Shown: positions 20,496 to 30,269 of the stretch, in pieces
Numbering within the stretch: the stretch's first letter is position 1
Layout: the number at the start of each line of letters is the position of its first letter
NCBI GenBank assembly: GCA_929200315.1
Contig: CAKMZB010000002.1
Location: 18,117 to 82,116 of the forward strand
DNA length: 64,000 nt
Origin: an uncultured Alphaproteobacteria bacterium
GTDB lineage: Bacteria > Pseudomonadota > Alphaproteobacteria > Rhizobiales > Rhizobiaceae
Direction: 5' to 3'
Translations under genes and position numbers: made by a program
Notes under the pieces: model-generated
Databases searched by the model: none
What the model saw: the letters and a program-made list of their open reading frames with translations, nothing else
What the model was told of the DNA's origin: nothing

Positions 20496-21263
20496 ATGAT
20501 GCGCCATCGGGTCAAAGCGAAAGAATCGCGCCCTTCTCTGCTGAGGGCAGAGCAGTGGATGCTGTGGCCGGGGGCTGGGCGGATGACGCTCGCGCTGTTC
20601 CTGTTGGCGCTAGTAACGCTGGCTTTCTTTCGCGCATTTCCAAACCTCGATCTCGCACCGACCCGTGCCTTTTTTTACCCTCAATACGGGTTCCCAATGG
20701 CCACCAACCCGTTCTGGAACGGTTTGCGGGAGCTGTTTTTTCACGGTCAGCGGCTCATAGTCTTGGCCTCCTGGATTTGGCTCGGTGTGGTGCTGTGGAG
20801 ACGCCCGGCGGATCCGCTGGGCCTGGCAAAACCGATGCTGGCAGCACTCTCCGCCTTTCTGGGGCCACTGCTTGTGGTGAACCTGACGCTGAAGGAATTC
20901 TGGGGCCGTCCGCGCCCATTCAAGACGACGGAATTCAACGGGCCGGCGGAGTATCTGCCGCCAGGTTCAATTGGCGATGCCTGCACCACCAATTGCTCCT
21001 TTGTATCCGGCGAAGCGGCTGGAGCCTTTTGGCTGCTTTGGCTTGTGGTGCTGGTGCCGCCCAAATGGCGCGCCGCGGCGGCAGCGCTGATCCTGGCCAG
21101 CGCCGTTTTCACCGCCACTTTGCGGATGGCCTTTGGACGCCACTATATTTCCGACGTGATGATCGGCGGCATGATTGGATTTGGCAGCGTGACGTTGGCC
21201 GCTGCGATCCTCCAGAGCGGCCCGGGGCGCCGCTTCATCGCGGGACTTCTGCGCACGCAATGA
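20496..21263 (+). CDS. PAP2-family membrane phosphatase with SGE variant motif
   Basis: The 255-residue protein has several membrane helices and the PAP2 catalytic motifs KEFWGRPRP (133-141), FVSGEA (169-174) and [11 protein letters not shown] (210-220; R-x5-H-x3-D). The second motif is normally PSGH; here the His position is Glu. I believe this variant occurs in rhizobial-type lipid phosphatases, so it need not mean loss of activity. Likely substrates are lipid phosphates such as undecaprenyl pyrophosphate, phosphatidylglycerol phosphate or lipid A. The ATG at 20499 is an alternative start. Confidence 0.85.
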   Translation: MMRHRVKAKESRPSLLRAEQWMLWPGAGRMTLALFLLALVTLAFFRAFPNLDLAPTRAFFYPQYGFPMATNPFWNGLRELFFHGQRLIVLASWIWLGVVLWRRPADPLGLAKPMLAALSAFLGPLLVVNLTLKEFWGRPRPFKTTEFNGPAEYLPPGSIGDACTTNCSFVSGEAAGAFWLLWLVVLVPPKWRAAAAALILASAVFTATLRMAFGRHYISDVMIGGMIGFGSVTLAAAILQSGPGRRFIAGLLRTQ

Positions 21264-21345
21264 GCCGCCCCACTTGCGCCGCGCCGCTTTGGCGCTAAAC
21301 CGCACCCAACCACTTCAACCGCTCCTTGCCCGACGAGACACAATC

Positions 21346-22635
21346 ATGACCAACACCAAACCCAGCGATGTGAAGAAGGTCGTCCTTGCCTATTCCGGCG
21401 GGCTCGACACGTCGATCATTCTCAAATGGTTGCAGGAAGAATACAACGCGGAGGTCGTCACCTTCACCGCCGATCTTGGCCAGAGCGAATTGGAAGGCGG
21501 CGCGGAGCTGGAAGAGGCCAAGCGCAAGGCTGAAAATCTAGGCATTCAGGAAATCTATATCGAGGATGTGCGCGAGGAATTTGTGCGCGATTTTGTCTTC
21601 CCGATGTTCCGCGCCAATGCGGTTTATGAAGGTGTCTATCTCCTCGGCACGTCGATTGCCCGCCCTCTGATTTCCAAGCGACTTGTGGAAATTGCACGGG
21701 AAACCGGCGCCGATGCCATCGCCCATGGCGCCACCGGCAAGGGCAACGATCAGGTGCGGTTTGAATTGTCCGCCTGGGCACTCGACCCCGACCTGCGGGT
21801 GATCGCACCCTGGCGGGAATGGGAGTTTAAATCCCGCACCGACCTCATCAATTTTGCCGAGGCGCACCAGATCCAGGTCTCCAAGGACAAGCGCAACGAG
21901 GCACCCTTCTCGGTGGATGCGAACCTTTTGCACTCGTCGTCTGAGGGCAAGGTGCTGGAAGACCCGGCGGTGGAAGCGCCGGAATATGTCTATATGCGCA
22001 CCATCTCGCCGATGGAGGCGAAGGATGAGCCAAGTGAGATCACCATCGGCTTTGAAAAGGGTGATCCCGTTTCCATTAACGGCGAGAAGCTCTCCCCCGC
22101 TACCCTACTGTCCAGACTCAATCAGCTCGGCAGAGACAACGGGATTGGCCGCCTTGATCTGGTGGAGAACCGTTTTGTCGGCATGAAGTCCCGCGGTGTT
22201 TATGAAACGCCCGGGGGTACGATCCTGCTGGCCGCCCACCGGGCCATGGAATCCATCACGCTGGACCGTGGCGCAGCGCATCTGAAAGATGAGCTGATGC
22301 CGCGCTATGCCGAGCTTATCTACAATGGTTTCTGGTATTCGCCGGAGCGTGAAATGCTTCAGGTCGCCATTGATCTGAGCCAGGTCCATGTGGAAGGCGA
22401 GGTCACGCTCGACCTCTACAAGGGCAATGTGATCGTGAAGGGCCGCTCGTCGAAGAAGTCGCTTTATTCTGAAGCTCTGGTGACCTTCGAGGATGATCTG
22501 GGCGCTTATGACCAGCAGGACGCCAACGGCTTCATCCGCCTCAATGCTTTGCGCCTGCGCACACTGGCGGCGCGCGAGCAGGGGCGGGGCGGCAACACTG
22601 AGACCGGTGAAGGCCATGGCGGCTATCTCGACTAG
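21346..22635 (+). CDS. argG: argininosuccinate synthase
   Basis: ArgG (429 residues) joins citrulline and aspartate with ATP to give argininosuccinate in arginine synthesis. The N-terminal [18 protein letters not shown] carries the PP-loop ATP pyrophosphatase motif. [14 protein letters not shown] and [19 protein letters not shown] are signature regions. The protein is some 20 residues longer than typical because of a Gly-rich end ([17 protein letters not shown]). I start at the ATG at 21346, since [12 protein letters not shown] is a usual start and the upstream 24 codons are not. The end overlaps the next acetyltransferase gene by 20 bases. Confidence 0.97.
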   Translation: MTNTKPSDVKKVVLAYSGGLDTSIILKWLQEEYNAEVVTFTADLGQSELEGGAELEEAKRKAENLGIQEIYIEDVREEFVRDFVFPMFRANAVYEGVYLLGTSIARPLISKRLVEIARETGADAIAHGATGKGNDQVRFELSAWALDPDLRVIAPWREWEFKSRTDLINFAEAHQIQVSKDKRNEAPFSVDANLLHSSSEGKVLEDPAVEAPEYVYMRTISPMEAKDEPSEITIGFEKGDPVSINGEKLSPATLLSRLNQLGRDNGIGRLDLVENRFVGMKSRGVYETPGGTILLAAHRAMESITLDRGAAHLKDELMPRYAELIYNGFWYSPEREMLQVAIDLSQVHVEGEVTLDLYKGNVIVKGRSSKKSLYSEALVTFEDDLGAYDQQDANGFIRLNALRLRTLAAREQGRGGNTETGEGHGGYLD

Positions 22636-23089
22636 GATCACCATCCGGCGTGCTGTGCCCCGCGATAGCGAGGCGATGAGCGCGCTTGTCCTGCGCTCCA
22701 AGGCCTCCAACGGCTATGATGAAGCCTTCATGGCCGCCTGTGTGGATGAGTTGCGGGTGACGCCGGAGCGGCTGGACCAGGTGCATTTTCTGGTGGCCGA
22801 AGAGGGTGAAGCGCTGCTGGGTTGTGCCGGGCTGCGGCCTACGAATGAGGGCGGGGAAGTCACGTCCTTCTTCATCGAGCCAAGTGCCAAACGCAAAGGC
22901 ATCGGACGCGGGCTTTGGGCAGCGCTTCTGGAAACTGCGCGCAAGGCCGGCATGGCTCGTCTGGCGCTCGATGCTGACCCGGAAGCCGTACCCTTCTATG
23001 AAGCCATGGGCTTTGAGGTCACGGGGAAAGTTCCCTCCGGCTCCATCCCCGGCCGCTTCCTGCCGCGTATGGAAATGGGCCTCACCTAA
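22616..23089 (+). CDS. GNAT-family N-acetyltransferase
   Basis: The 157-residue protein shows a compact GNAT fold: [18 protein letters not shown] at the start, [21 protein letters not shown] with the acetyl-CoA motif A (RKGIGRGL), and [17 protein letters not shown] near the end. It resembles small GCN5-type acetyltransferases. The substrate is unknown. The ATG lies within the last codons of argG in another frame (20-base overlap), suggesting coupled translation. It converges on the FAD oxidoreductase with a four-base overlap. Confidence 0.88.
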   Translation: MAAISTRITIRRAVPRDSEAMSALVLRSKASNGYDEAFMAACVDELRVTPERLDQVHFLVAEEGEALLGCAGLRPTNEGGEVTSFFIEPSAKRKGIGRGLWAALLETARKAGMARLALDADPEAVPFYEAMGFEVTGKVPSGSIPGRFLPRMEMGLT

Positions 23090-24483
23090 GCCGTATCCAT
23101 CTCTGCAATCAGCCGCTGCATGTTGGCCATGGCGGCCATGGCATTTTCGCGCATTTTCAGAAGCACGGCCTGTTTCTCAGCATCTTCCTTGTCCACCGAC
23201 CGCACCATTTTTGAAAAGCCGTCGAGGCGGTTTTCCGTTAGCCATTGCCGCATATCCGGTTCTTGACCCCACAGAAATTGGTTCGTCATAAAAGGCACCA
23301 TCATGCGGATCCAGTCCGTGTCGTGGTTGGGCAGGGGCACGACATTGCAAAGCCGGTTCTTCTCCGAGATGTCATCCCGTGTCGCCTCGATATGGGCGAT
23401 GACAGCGGCGGAAAAGACCGGCTGGTGGGATCGCACGGTCTGGGGGGTAATGGTGTTGCCCTCAAAGATCGGTTTCATGTCGAGGTTGGAGACGGCACTT
23501 GCCGAACAATCGACATGAACCACGCCAGGCCCGGTGGCGATCTCGCCTTCCGCGAGCACAATCCTGTCTGTCTCGATGGCGCTGATGCGACCCATGCGAA
23601 CGACATTCCTGATGCGGCGCAGCTCCGCTAACTCCCCCTGGCTGATCGTGGCAGCATGGAACATCTTGGGCCGCACGTCCGGGTCGAGCCGCACCAGAAC
23701 ACCGGCGGCCTCCAGCCGGTCGAACAGATCATCCTTGTCCTTGGCCACCGCCATGGCCTCCATCTGCGCGGCCTGCGCACCGATGGTCTGGTGGAAAAAA
23801 TCCTCGCCCGGCTGCGTGTTGGCGCGGTCGATCATCCAGGCATCGCGCGGCATGATGAGGCGAATGTCATCTGGGGCAACGCCATTGGTGAGAAGCCAGA
23901 GGCAAGCATCAATCCCCGTCTTGCCCCCGCCGATGATGGTGAAGCCATCGGGTTTTTCAGCAATCGTCGGCAGATCATTCAGCGGCATGAAACGGACACC
24001 CTCGGCGATGGAGAAGGCGGGTGTGTGGGTGGAGGGAACGGAGGTTTTCAGCCAGGTCGCATCGACAAATCTCTTCGCCTCCACCGCGTAGGTCTCGCCG
24101 GTGAGACGGGACGTGAAACGCCCATCCCCCTCATAGTCGCTCATCGGGAAATAGCGCACCCGGCCTGAGGGCAGGAATTGCTCGCGCATGACGTCGTCAA
24201 AATAGGTGAGGATCTGCGGACCGGTGGCGAGATCCGCCATGCCCTTGTTGAGGCCTGTTTCGTCCAACTTACCGCTTTCAAGCAAGCGGGAGGAGACGCC
24301 ATAGAAACTCGACGGCTGGTGCAGCGTGACGAAGGGATAGGCCACGTTCCAATGCCCACCGGGCTTGGCGTAGCGGTCCACGATAATGATGTCGGCATCA
24401 CTCTCGGTGAACAAAACATCGGCAAACGCCATGCCAACGGCCCCTGCTCCTACAATCAGATAGTCCGCCTTCAGCCTGCCCAT
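23086..24483 (-). CDS. FAD/NAD(P)-binding monooxygenase-like oxidoreductase
   Basis: The 465-residue protein has two dinucleotide-binding motifs: LIVGAGAVGMAFADVL (FAD, residues 9-24) and IIGGGKTGIDACLWLL (185-190 Gly core). The segment YAKPGGHWNVAYPFVTLHQPS after the first beta-alpha-beta unit resembles flavin-containing monooxygenases and related K-oxygenases. Repeated Met residues near the C-terminus form a helical end. The substrate is unknown. It is convergent with the GNAT gene and divergent from the Bax inhibitor-like gene. Confidence 0.85.
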   Translation of the reverse strand: MGRLKADYLIVGAGAVGMAFADVLFTESDADIIIVDRYAKPGGHWNVAYPFVTLHQPSSFYGVSSRLLESGKLDETGLNKGMADLATGPQILTYFDDVMREQFLPSGRVRYFPMSDYEGDGRFTSRLTGETYAVEAKRFVDATWLKTSVPSTHTPAFSIAEGVRFMPLNDLPTIAEKPDGFTIIGGGKTGIDACLWLLTNGVAPDDIRLIMPRDAWMIDRANTQPGEDFFHQTIGAQAAQMEAMAVAKDKDDLFDRLEAAGVLVRLDPDVRPKMFHAATISQGELAELRRIRNVVRMGRISAIETDRIVLAEGEIATGPGVVHVDCSASAVSNLDMKPIFEGNTITPQTVRSHQPVFSAAVIAHIEATRDDISEKNRLCNVVPLPNHDTDWIRMMVPFMTNQFLWGQEPDMRQWLTENRLDGFSKMVRSVDKEDAEKQAVLLKMRENAMAAMANMQRLIAEMDTA

Positions 24484-24654
24484 TGCTCAAACCACACCCC
24501 AAACAATCATTGGGGCGCTCTAGCATAGCGACATTGTGTCTGCGAAATCGACCGGCAAAGCCTTGTTTTGAATGGCTTGTGCCATCATATTGTCGTAGAG
24601 AGCGGGCAAAGTCTTGCCTGTATTTGGCTTCCAAACATCGTTTGAGAGGAAACA

Positions 24655-25443
24655 ATGGCTGATCTTAATCCATTCCAGCAAGCGCAAACCAGTGCTGCAC
24701 CGAGTGTTGCTGAACAGGCGCAACTCGATCAGGGCCTGCGCAGCTATATGCTGGGCATCTACAATTACATGACGATTGCCATGGTCATCACCGGTGGTGT
24801 GGCCATGGGGCTTGCCAATTTCCTGGTGGCCGGTTCTCCGGCGGAAGCCGTTGCCGTCATGCAAAACGGCGTGCACCTTACTCAACTTGGCGCAACGATC
24901 TTCGGCTCCCCGCTTCAGTGGGTTGTGATGTTTGCTCCGCTCGCCTTTGTGATGGTGCTGTCCTTCGGCATCAACAAACTGTCGGCCTCTGCCGCGCGGA
25001 TGATCTTCTTTGTCTATGCGGCCGTGATGGGCGTGTCCCTGTCTTCGATCTTCCTGATTTATTCTGGTGCATCGATCGCGCAAACCTTCTTCGTCACCGC
25101 CGCCGCCTTTGGTGGCCTGTCGCTTTACGGCTACACAACGAAACGGTCTCTTTCGGGCATGGGTTCCTTCCTGCTGATGGGCCTGATCGGCCTTATCGTT
25201 GCAATGGTTGTGAACATCTTCCTGCAGTCCGGCATGCTGATGTTTGCCATCAATGCGATCGGCGTTCTGATCTTCTCTGGTCTTGTCGCTTACGACACCC
25301 AGCGTTTGAAGCACATGTATGATGCGGTCTCTCACTCCGGTGAGCTGATGGCCAAGACATCGATCATGGGAGCACTGTCGCTCTACCTGAACTTCGTCAA
25401 CCTGTTCATGTTCCTGCTGTCGTTTCTCGGCAACCGCAACTAG
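24655..25443 (+). CDS. Bax inhibitor-1/YccA family membrane protein
   Basis: A 262-residue protein with about seven membrane helices of the BI-1/TMBIM superfamily. Typical features are LRSYMLGIYNYMTIAMVITGG, the central MGVSLSSIFLIYSG, the GLIVAMVVNIFL helix, the conserved FSGLVAYDTQRLK and the end ALSLYLNFVNLFMFLLSFLG. Family members leak or transport protons and calcium and interact with membrane proteases; the role here is unknown. A very good ribosome site (GAGAGGAAACA) precedes the ATG. A rho-independent terminator follows 24 bases after the stop. Confidence 0.93.
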   Translation: MADLNPFQQAQTSAAPSVAEQAQLDQGLRSYMLGIYNYMTIAMVITGGVAMGLANFLVAGSPAEAVAVMQNGVHLTQLGATIFGSPLQWVVMFAPLAFVMVLSFGINKLSASAARMIFFVYAAVMGVSLSSIFLIYSGASIAQTFFVTAAAFGGLSLYGYTTKRSLSGMGSFLLMGLIGLIVAMVVNIFLQSGMLMFAINAIGVLIFSGLVAYDTQRLKHMYDAVSHSGELMAKTSIMGALSLYLNFVNLFMFLLSFLGNRN

Positions 25444-25466
25444 CAGTTGGCTTCATAGACTGATGG

Positions 25467-25494
25467 AAAGGGCGGCTCTCCGGGACCGCCCTTT
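25467..25494 (+). terminator. rho-independent terminator after the Bax inhibitor-like gene
   Basis: A 9-base-pair stem AAAGGGCGG / CCGCCCTTT with a ten-base loop, followed by TTCTTT. It lies 24 bases after the stop codon of the gene at 24655-25443. This is the clearest intrinsic terminator in the window. Confidence 0.85.
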
Positions 25495-25649
25495 TTCTTT
25501 GCCGTTTCTGGCGGGAGAGGCCGGTATCCACCCTGTCACGATGGGGCTGCCTTCAAAGTTCACGAAGCATGCCAGCATCAGCGCGGCCTCGCAGACCCGT
25601 CAAGCAATGGTGACTTGCCCTTGAGGAGGCGACGTCGCAAACCAAAACC

Positions 25650-26396
25650 ATGAAGCAACTTCTCCTCACCCTGGCCCTGCTGGTGACCCCACTGGGCCTG
25701 TCTCAGCCCGCTGTCAGTGCGGAGACAAATCCGCGCGGCGTGGTGGAGCTCTTCACGTCCCAGGGCTGCTCATCATGTCCGCCGGCGGATGAAATTCTTG
25801 CCGAATATGCCAAAGACGGTGATACGCTCGCCCTCTCCTGGCATGTCGATTATTGGAATTATCTCGGCTGGGCCGACACATTCTCCAGTGCCGCGGCCAC
25901 CAAGCGGCAGCAGAATTACGCCCATTCCTTTGCCCGGCGCGGGGTCTATACGCCCCAGGCTGTAGTCAACGGACGCACCCACACGGTCGGCTCCCGCAAG
26001 GGCGCGATTGAAGACTTGCTAAAAGGCGGTGTTGCGCCGCTCTCCGCACGCATCGAGGTCAAACATTCCGCCGATTCTGTCGCCATTGCCTGCTCCCGCA
26101 CGGCAGCGGGCGAGGATGCGACGCTGTCCATCGTCTATTTTATCGACAGCACAAAAGTCGCCATCGAGCGCGGTGAAAACGAGGACCGCACCATCACCTA
26201 TCGCAACGTGGTGCGCGCCATGGACATGGTGGGCATGGTGAAGGATGGCGCGATGGAAACCATCTTACCGCTTGATTCTCTTCGAGCCCGTGCGCGGGAA
26301 GTTGGCGCAAGCCATGCAGCACTACTGCTCCAGGTGCCGACGGAGGCCGGTCTTGCCGGCCCGATCATCGGCGCCGCCCGCCTTGGTGCGCTGTAA
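25650..26396 (+). CDS. DUF1223 secreted thioredoxin-like protein
   Basis: The 248-residue protein has a signal peptide (about 1-24, ending AVSAE) and the DUF1223 hallmark VVELFTSQGCSSCPPADEIL, where the CSSC pair sits in a thioredoxin-like position. WHVDYWNYLGW and RGVYTPQAVVNG are also family signatures. It probably acts in the periplasm. A redox role is suggested by CSSC, but the family is uncharacterised as far as I know. The nearest upstream gene ends at a terminator, so it likely has its own promoter. Confidence 0.92.
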   Translation: MKQLLLTLALLVTPLGLSQPAVSAETNPRGVVELFTSQGCSSCPPADEILAEYAKDGDTLALSWHVDYWNYLGWADTFSSAAATKRQQNYAHSFARRGVYTPQAVVNGRTHTVGSRKGAIEDLLKGGVAPLSARIEVKHSADSVAIACSRTAAGEDATLSIVYFIDSTKVAIERGENEDRTITYRNVVRAMDMVGMVKDGAMETILPLDSLRARAREVGASHAALLLQVPTEAGLAGPIIGAARLGAL

Positions 26397-26814
26397 GGAT
26401 CTGATCGCTAAAACGAAAGAAGCCGGCATTCCCGTTTTCGGGAATACCGGCTTCGTGTCGTCTGCGTCTCCGGGGAAGAGACGGGAGCGGTCCAGCTGGG
26501 GTAGCCGAACGCGCTTTCTTCCGGAGTTGTGGTTCCGCAGACCATGAGGACATACAGGACCCACAATTTGCGGCGCGACGCGCGGCTATCTTCGTGGCTG
26601 GGGGCTGGAAGCGAAGACACCAATGCGCACACCTCTCCGGCGCGACGGGATAAGCCTTCGCCTCAAATGGGGCGAAAAGCTGGCCATCTTCATGAAATCG
26701 ACAATGCAGACATCAAATGACGTAACAGGTTTTGTCAGCCAGCCCTTGCAATACCGCACCGCACGGCTACCTTTTCCTAATGAGAATGCCGCGCCTTACG
26801 CCCGCAGGTCCCGC
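26397..26814. other. 418-base intergenic region with strong hairpins
   Basis: No convincing gene is seen here. The region holds a strong hairpin at 26419-26454, a 6-base-pair hairpin (CGTCTC/GAGACG arms, 26465-26483) and TTGTGG/CCACAA arms near 26526-26570. Read on the minus strand these would form a compact structured RNA of about 200 bases ending at the first hairpin, which is followed by TTTCGTTTT. Short open frames of 62 to 74 codons overlap it on the minus strand but lack ribosome sites. Confidence 0.45.
26419..26454 (-). terminator. long hairpin, intrinsic terminator on the minus strand or bidirectional
   Basis: Arms of 16 bases (GAAGCCGGCATTCCCG and CGGGAATACCGGCTTC) with a TTTT loop and one mismatch. 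On the minus strand TTTCGTTTT follows, as expected for an intrinsic terminator; on the plus strand, 22 bases after the DUF1223 stop, no T-run follows. It could therefore end a minus-strand transcript as well as protect the mRNA of the plus-strand gene. Confidence 0.6.
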
Positions 26815-27207
26815 ATGAGCGAGCCGATCAGCCTTGCTGCGAGAAAGCCGCTTGCCGGGAGCGGCATTGCCAATTCCTTCTCCGCTTCAACCGGCAATCC
26901 GGTCAAACCCGCACAAATCACCTTTGACAGATCCGAATTGCAGTCACTTTTGCGGGTTTATGGCTTTCGCGTAGCAGACGGTGACTGGCGGGATTACGCC
27001 ATCGACTTTCGTGCCGACCGGGCGGTCTTTTGCGTCTATCGCAAGGCGAGCGAAGCGCCACTCTACCGCGTTGAAAAAGTGCCCAAACTCGCCCGTCGCC
27101 AGGGCATCTATGCGGTGGTGAACCACCAGGGCACGGTGCTGAAACGCGGTCATGATCTGGGGCAGATTTTGAAAGTCCTGGAGCGCAAGCTCACACTTGT
27201 TGGCTAA
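26815..27207 (+). CDS. DUF2794 family protein
   Basis: The 130-residue protein matches the alphaproteobacterial DUF2794 family: ITFDRSELQSLLRVYGFRVADGDWRDYAIDF, then RAVFCVYRKASEAPLYRVEKVPKLARRQG, and a VLKRGHDLGQILKVLE end. No function is known to me. The start is chosen at 26815 where MSEPISLAAR begins; the open frame runs 64 codons further back but the extra part shows no conservation I recognise. No membrane segment is seen. leuB follows after 96 bases. Confidence 0.87.
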   Translation: MSEPISLAARKPLAGSGIANSFSASTGNPVKPAQITFDRSELQSLLRVYGFRVADGDWRDYAIDFRADRAVFCVYRKASEAPLYRVEKVPKLARRQGIYAVVNHQGTVLKRGHDLGQILKVLERKLTLVG

Positions 27208-27303
27208 TGGCTGAGCCATCCCGGCTTGAACGCGAACGAAAGCCACCGTAAGCCCTGCCCAAACGCCACCTGACCCAGACGTCCAACAGAAAAGACCGCT
27301 CCC

Positions 27304-28419
27304 ATGTCCGCACGCAATCTCTTCCTCCTGCCCGGTGACGGCATCGGCCCTGAAGCTATGGGTGAGGTGCGCAAAGTTATCGAGCACATGAACACCCATG
27401 AGGCCGCGGGCTTCACGCTGGATGAAGGCCTTGTCGGCGGCAGCGCTTACGATGCCCATGGCGAAGGCATTTCCGATGCCGATATGGCCAAAGCCATGGC
27501 AGCCGATGCGGTGCTGTTCGGTGCCGTTGGTGGGCCGAAATGGGACAAAGTGCCCTATGAGGTGCGGCCGGAGGCCGGTTTACTGCGCCTGCGCAAGGAT
27601 ATGGAATTATTTGCCAATCTGCGCCCGGCCATCTGCTACCCGGCACTCGCCAATTCCTCATCCCTGAAGCAGGACGTGATCGAGGGGCTTGATATTCTCA
27701 TCGTCCGCGAATTGACGGGCGGTGTTTATTTCGGCGAACCAAAGGAGATCACCGATCTTGGTAATGGGCAGAAACGCGCCGTCGATACGCAGGTTTACGA
27801 GACCTACGAAATCGAACGCATTGCCGCAGTTGCCTTTGATCTCGCGCGCACCCGGGACAACCGGGTCTGCTCGATGGAAAAACGCAACGTCATGAAATCC
27901 GGCCTGTTCTGGAACGAGGTCGTCACCGCAACCCATGCCCGCGACTATCAGGATGTGGAGCTGAGCCACATGCTGGCCGATGCTGGCGGGATGCAGCTTG
28001 TGCGTTGGCCCAAACAGTTCGATGTCATCGTCACCGACAATCTCTTTGGCGACATGCTGTCTGATGTGGCGGCAATGCTCACCGGCTCCCTCGGTATGCT
28101 GCCCTCCGCATCCCTCGGCGCACCGGACCCGGCAACGGGCAAGCGCAAGGCGCTCTATGAACCGGTCCACGGTTCCGCGCCGGATATTGCTGGAACGGGG
28201 GCGGCAAACCCGATCGCCATGATCGCCTCCTTCGCTATGTGTCTGCGCTATTCCTTCGAGATGATCGATGAAGCTGATCGGCTGGAAGCAGCCATCGCCA
28301 AGGTGCTGGATGAAGGCTATCGCACCGGCGACATCATGCCGTCCGACGGCCAAGCGGGCCTGAAGGCTGTGGGAACAGTTGAAATGGGCGATGCGGTTCT
28401 TGCCGCCTATGCAGGCTAA
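27304..28419 (+). CDS. leuB: 3-isopropylmalate dehydrogenase
   Basis: LeuB (371 residues) oxidises and decarboxylates 3-isopropylmalate in leucine synthesis with NAD. Family motifs are [12 protein letters not shown] near the start, the substrate-binding [43 protein letters not shown] with metal-binding Asp residues, and [14 protein letters not shown]. The length is normal. leuA, leuC and leuD are not in this window. The ribosome site is weak. Confidence 0.97.
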   Translation: MSARNLFLLPGDGIGPEAMGEVRKVIEHMNTHEAAGFTLDEGLVGGSAYDAHGEGISDADMAKAMAADAVLFGAVGGPKWDKVPYEVRPEAGLLRLRKDMELFANLRPAICYPALANSSSLKQDVIEGLDILIVRELTGGVYFGEPKEITDLGNGQKRAVDTQVYETYEIERIAAVAFDLARTRDNRVCSMEKRNVMKSGLFWNEVVTATHARDYQDVELSHMLADAGGMQLVRWPKQFDVIVTDNLFGDMLSDVAAMLTGSLGMLPSASLGAPDPATGKRKALYEPVHGSAPDIAGTGAANPIAMIASFAMCLRYSFEMIDEADRLEAAIAKVLDEGYRTGDIMPSDGQAGLKAVGTVEMGDAVLAAYAG

Positions 28420-28430
28420 GGCGCGGATCT

Positions 28431-29063
28431 TTGCCTGATCTTTCCACCCTCATCCTCTTCATCTCCGCCTGCATCGCCTTACTGGTAGTGCCGGGGCCGA
28501 CGCTTGCGCTCGTCATCGCCCGTTCGCTTGCCGGCGGGCAGCGGGTGGCCCTGCCTCTCGTAATTGGCGTGGGGCTTGGAGATTTGGTGGCAGCCAGCGT
28601 CGCGCTAGCGGGCGCGGGCGCGCTTCTTGCATCCTCGGCGACTGCTTTCACCATCGTGAAGGTGATTGGCGCTCTCTATCTGATATGGCTGGGCATCCGC
28701 CTGTTCCGCAGTGAGCCGGTGCCGCTGGACATGACGGCCAAAAAAGACAGCGACGATGGGTGGCGGGCCTTGCGAGACGGGTTTTTAGTGACACTCTTCA
28801 ATCCAAAAGGCATCTTGTTTTTCGTGGCTTTCGTTCCGCAATTCATTGTGGCTGACCGGGACTACATGACCCAAAGCGCTGTTTTTGTAATCACATTCGC
28901 CTTGCTCGGCATGGTCAATGGCGCGATCTTTGCGCTTGGATCAAACAGCCTGCGCCACCTGCTGGCGCGCGCCAATGTGCTGCGAGGGATCAACCGCGTG
29001 AGCGGTGTTCTCATCTTCAGCGCCGGAATTGCTGCCCTCTTTGCGCGAAGACCCGCTGTCTAA
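28431..29063 (+). CDS. LysE/RhtB family exporter
   Basis: A 210-residue membrane protein with VVPGPTLALVIARSLAGGQRVALP, the LysE/RhtB signature, GALYLIWLGIRLF in the middle, and LFNPKGILFFVAFVPQFI as the second conserved region. Six helices are expected. It starts at a TTG at 28431, only 11 bases after leuB, so it may be cotranscribed and its product may export an amino acid; the substrate is not determinable. The start is somewhat uncertain. Confidence 0.88.
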   Translation: MPDLSTLILFISACIALLVVPGPTLALVIARSLAGGQRVALPLVIGVGLGDLVAASVALAGAGALLASSATAFTIVKVIGALYLIWLGIRLFRSEPVPLDMTAKKDSDDGWRALRDGFLVTLFNPKGILFFVAFVPQFIVADRDYMTQSAVFVITFALLGMVNGAIFALGSNSLRHLLARANVLRGINRVSGVLIFSAGIAALFARRPAV

Positions 29064-29109
29064 GGCTTTGCCGCTGGCGTGAAGCGGCGGCAGTTCCTAC
29101 ATTAAGACC

Positions 29110-29577
29110 ATGATCCGACCGATCCTTACCCTTGCAGCCCTCGTGCTCGCAGCGACCTTGACTGTGCCTTCTGCCCTCGCCAATCCACTGGTTGGGCTGA
29201 AGGGGGAAAAGCGCGTGGTGCTTTTGTTTGCCAAGTCCCGTTCCGATGCCGGGCTCGACAAGCAGGTGGAATTGTTTCGCGAACGCCGCCCGGCGCTCCG
29301 TGGTCGGGATATGCTGGTCATCGTGGTGGAAGGCACCCAGGACGCTATCCCCGCCATCGGCTACGCACCATTGCCGAGCGGTTCGGGTCGTGATTTGCGC
29401 AAGATGTATGAGCCTGCCGCCCGCGGCTTTACCGGCATTTTGATCGGCAAGGACGGGACGGAGAAGGAGCGCTGGCAAAGCCCGGCAGAGCCGGACCGTA
29501 TTTTCGCGCTGGTGGACGCCATGCCCGTGCGCGCGCGGGAGGTTGAGGAACAGACTTCCGGGACAGCCACCAACTAG
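29110..29577 (+). CDS. DUF4174 secreted protein
   Basis: The 155-residue protein has a signal peptide (about 1-24, ending ALA|NPL) and the DUF4174 pattern: RVVLLFAKSRSDAGLDKQVELF, DMLVIVVEGTQ, then GILIGKDGTEKERW and FALVDAMPVRARE. The fold is probably thioredoxin-like without catalytic cysteines. The function is unknown. It ends three bases before the convergent nitroreductase remnant. Confidence 0.85.
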   Translation: MIRPILTLAALVLAATLTVPSALANPLVGLKGEKRVVLLFAKSRSDAGLDKQVELFRERRPALRGRDMLVIVVEGTQDAIPAIGYAPLPSGSGRDLRKMYEPAARGFTGILIGKDGTEKERWQSPAEPDRIFALVDAMPVRAREVEEQTSGTATN

Positions 29578-29580
29578 CCG

Positions 29581-30269
29581 CTAGTCGAGGAAGGTTGTGA
29601 AACCTTCCACCGGTTCACGGTCCGGCACCAGGGTGTTTTCAATCGCGTTCGGGTCTTTGTAGCCAAGTGCCATACCGCAGACGATGGTTTCGTTCTCGCC
29701 AATGCCGAGCACCGGTTTGATCGCTTTTTCGTAGGCCGGCCAGGCCGCCTGTGGGCAGGTGTCGAGGCCACGGGCGCGGGCAGCGATCATGATGTTTGCA
29801 GGAACATGCCGTAGTCGAGCCAGGAGCCGATCTCGAGGCGTTCATCAATGGTGAACATCAGCCCGACCGGCGCATCAAAGAACAGGTAGTTGCGGCCCAT
29901 CTGCTGGTGCATCCGCACACCGTCGCCCTTTTCAATGCCAAGGAGTGAATAAAGACCAAGCCCCACCGCCCGGCGGCGGGAAAGGTAGGGCTCAAAGAAT
30001 TTGTCGGGGTAATATTTCCAACTCTGCCGTCGCTCGAAGGAACCGTCACTGTGGGCTGCAAGCACGTCAGTGGTGAGTTTCTTCAGTGTCTCACCGGTCG
30101 CCACATAGGCGCGCCAGGGCTGCATGTTGGTACCGGATGGGGCCTGCGCCGCCACGCGCAAGATATCCTCCACCGTCTCGCGGGGAACCGGCATGTCCAA
30201 AAACGCCCGCACCGAACGCCGCGAGGTAATGGCCTCGTCGACGGCCTTCGTCGCGTCCGTTTTGCTCAC
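29581..30269 (-). pseudogene. nitroreductase family protein, interrupted by a one-base frameshift
   Basis: Two frames together make one nitroreductase-family protein of about 229 residues. The first part (30269 to about 29797) has SRRSVRAFLDMPVPRETVEDIL, AAQAPSGTNMQPWRAYV and SWLDYGMFLQ, then runs into TS and a stop. The second part (from about 29794) resumes with NIMIAARARGLDTCPQAAW and ends normally. The junction reads CTGCAAACATC; one extra A would restore LQNIMIAA. A base is therefore missing in a short T-run at 29795-29797 (plus strand). This may be a real mutation or a sequencing error. The intact family reduces nitro or quinone compounds with FMN. Confidence 0.85.

Noticed and set aside
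26408..26632. Minus-strand frames of 62-74 codons over the hairpins
   Set aside because: No ribosome site, no recognisable similarity, and the coding end would run through the terminator-like hairpin; a structured RNA fits better.
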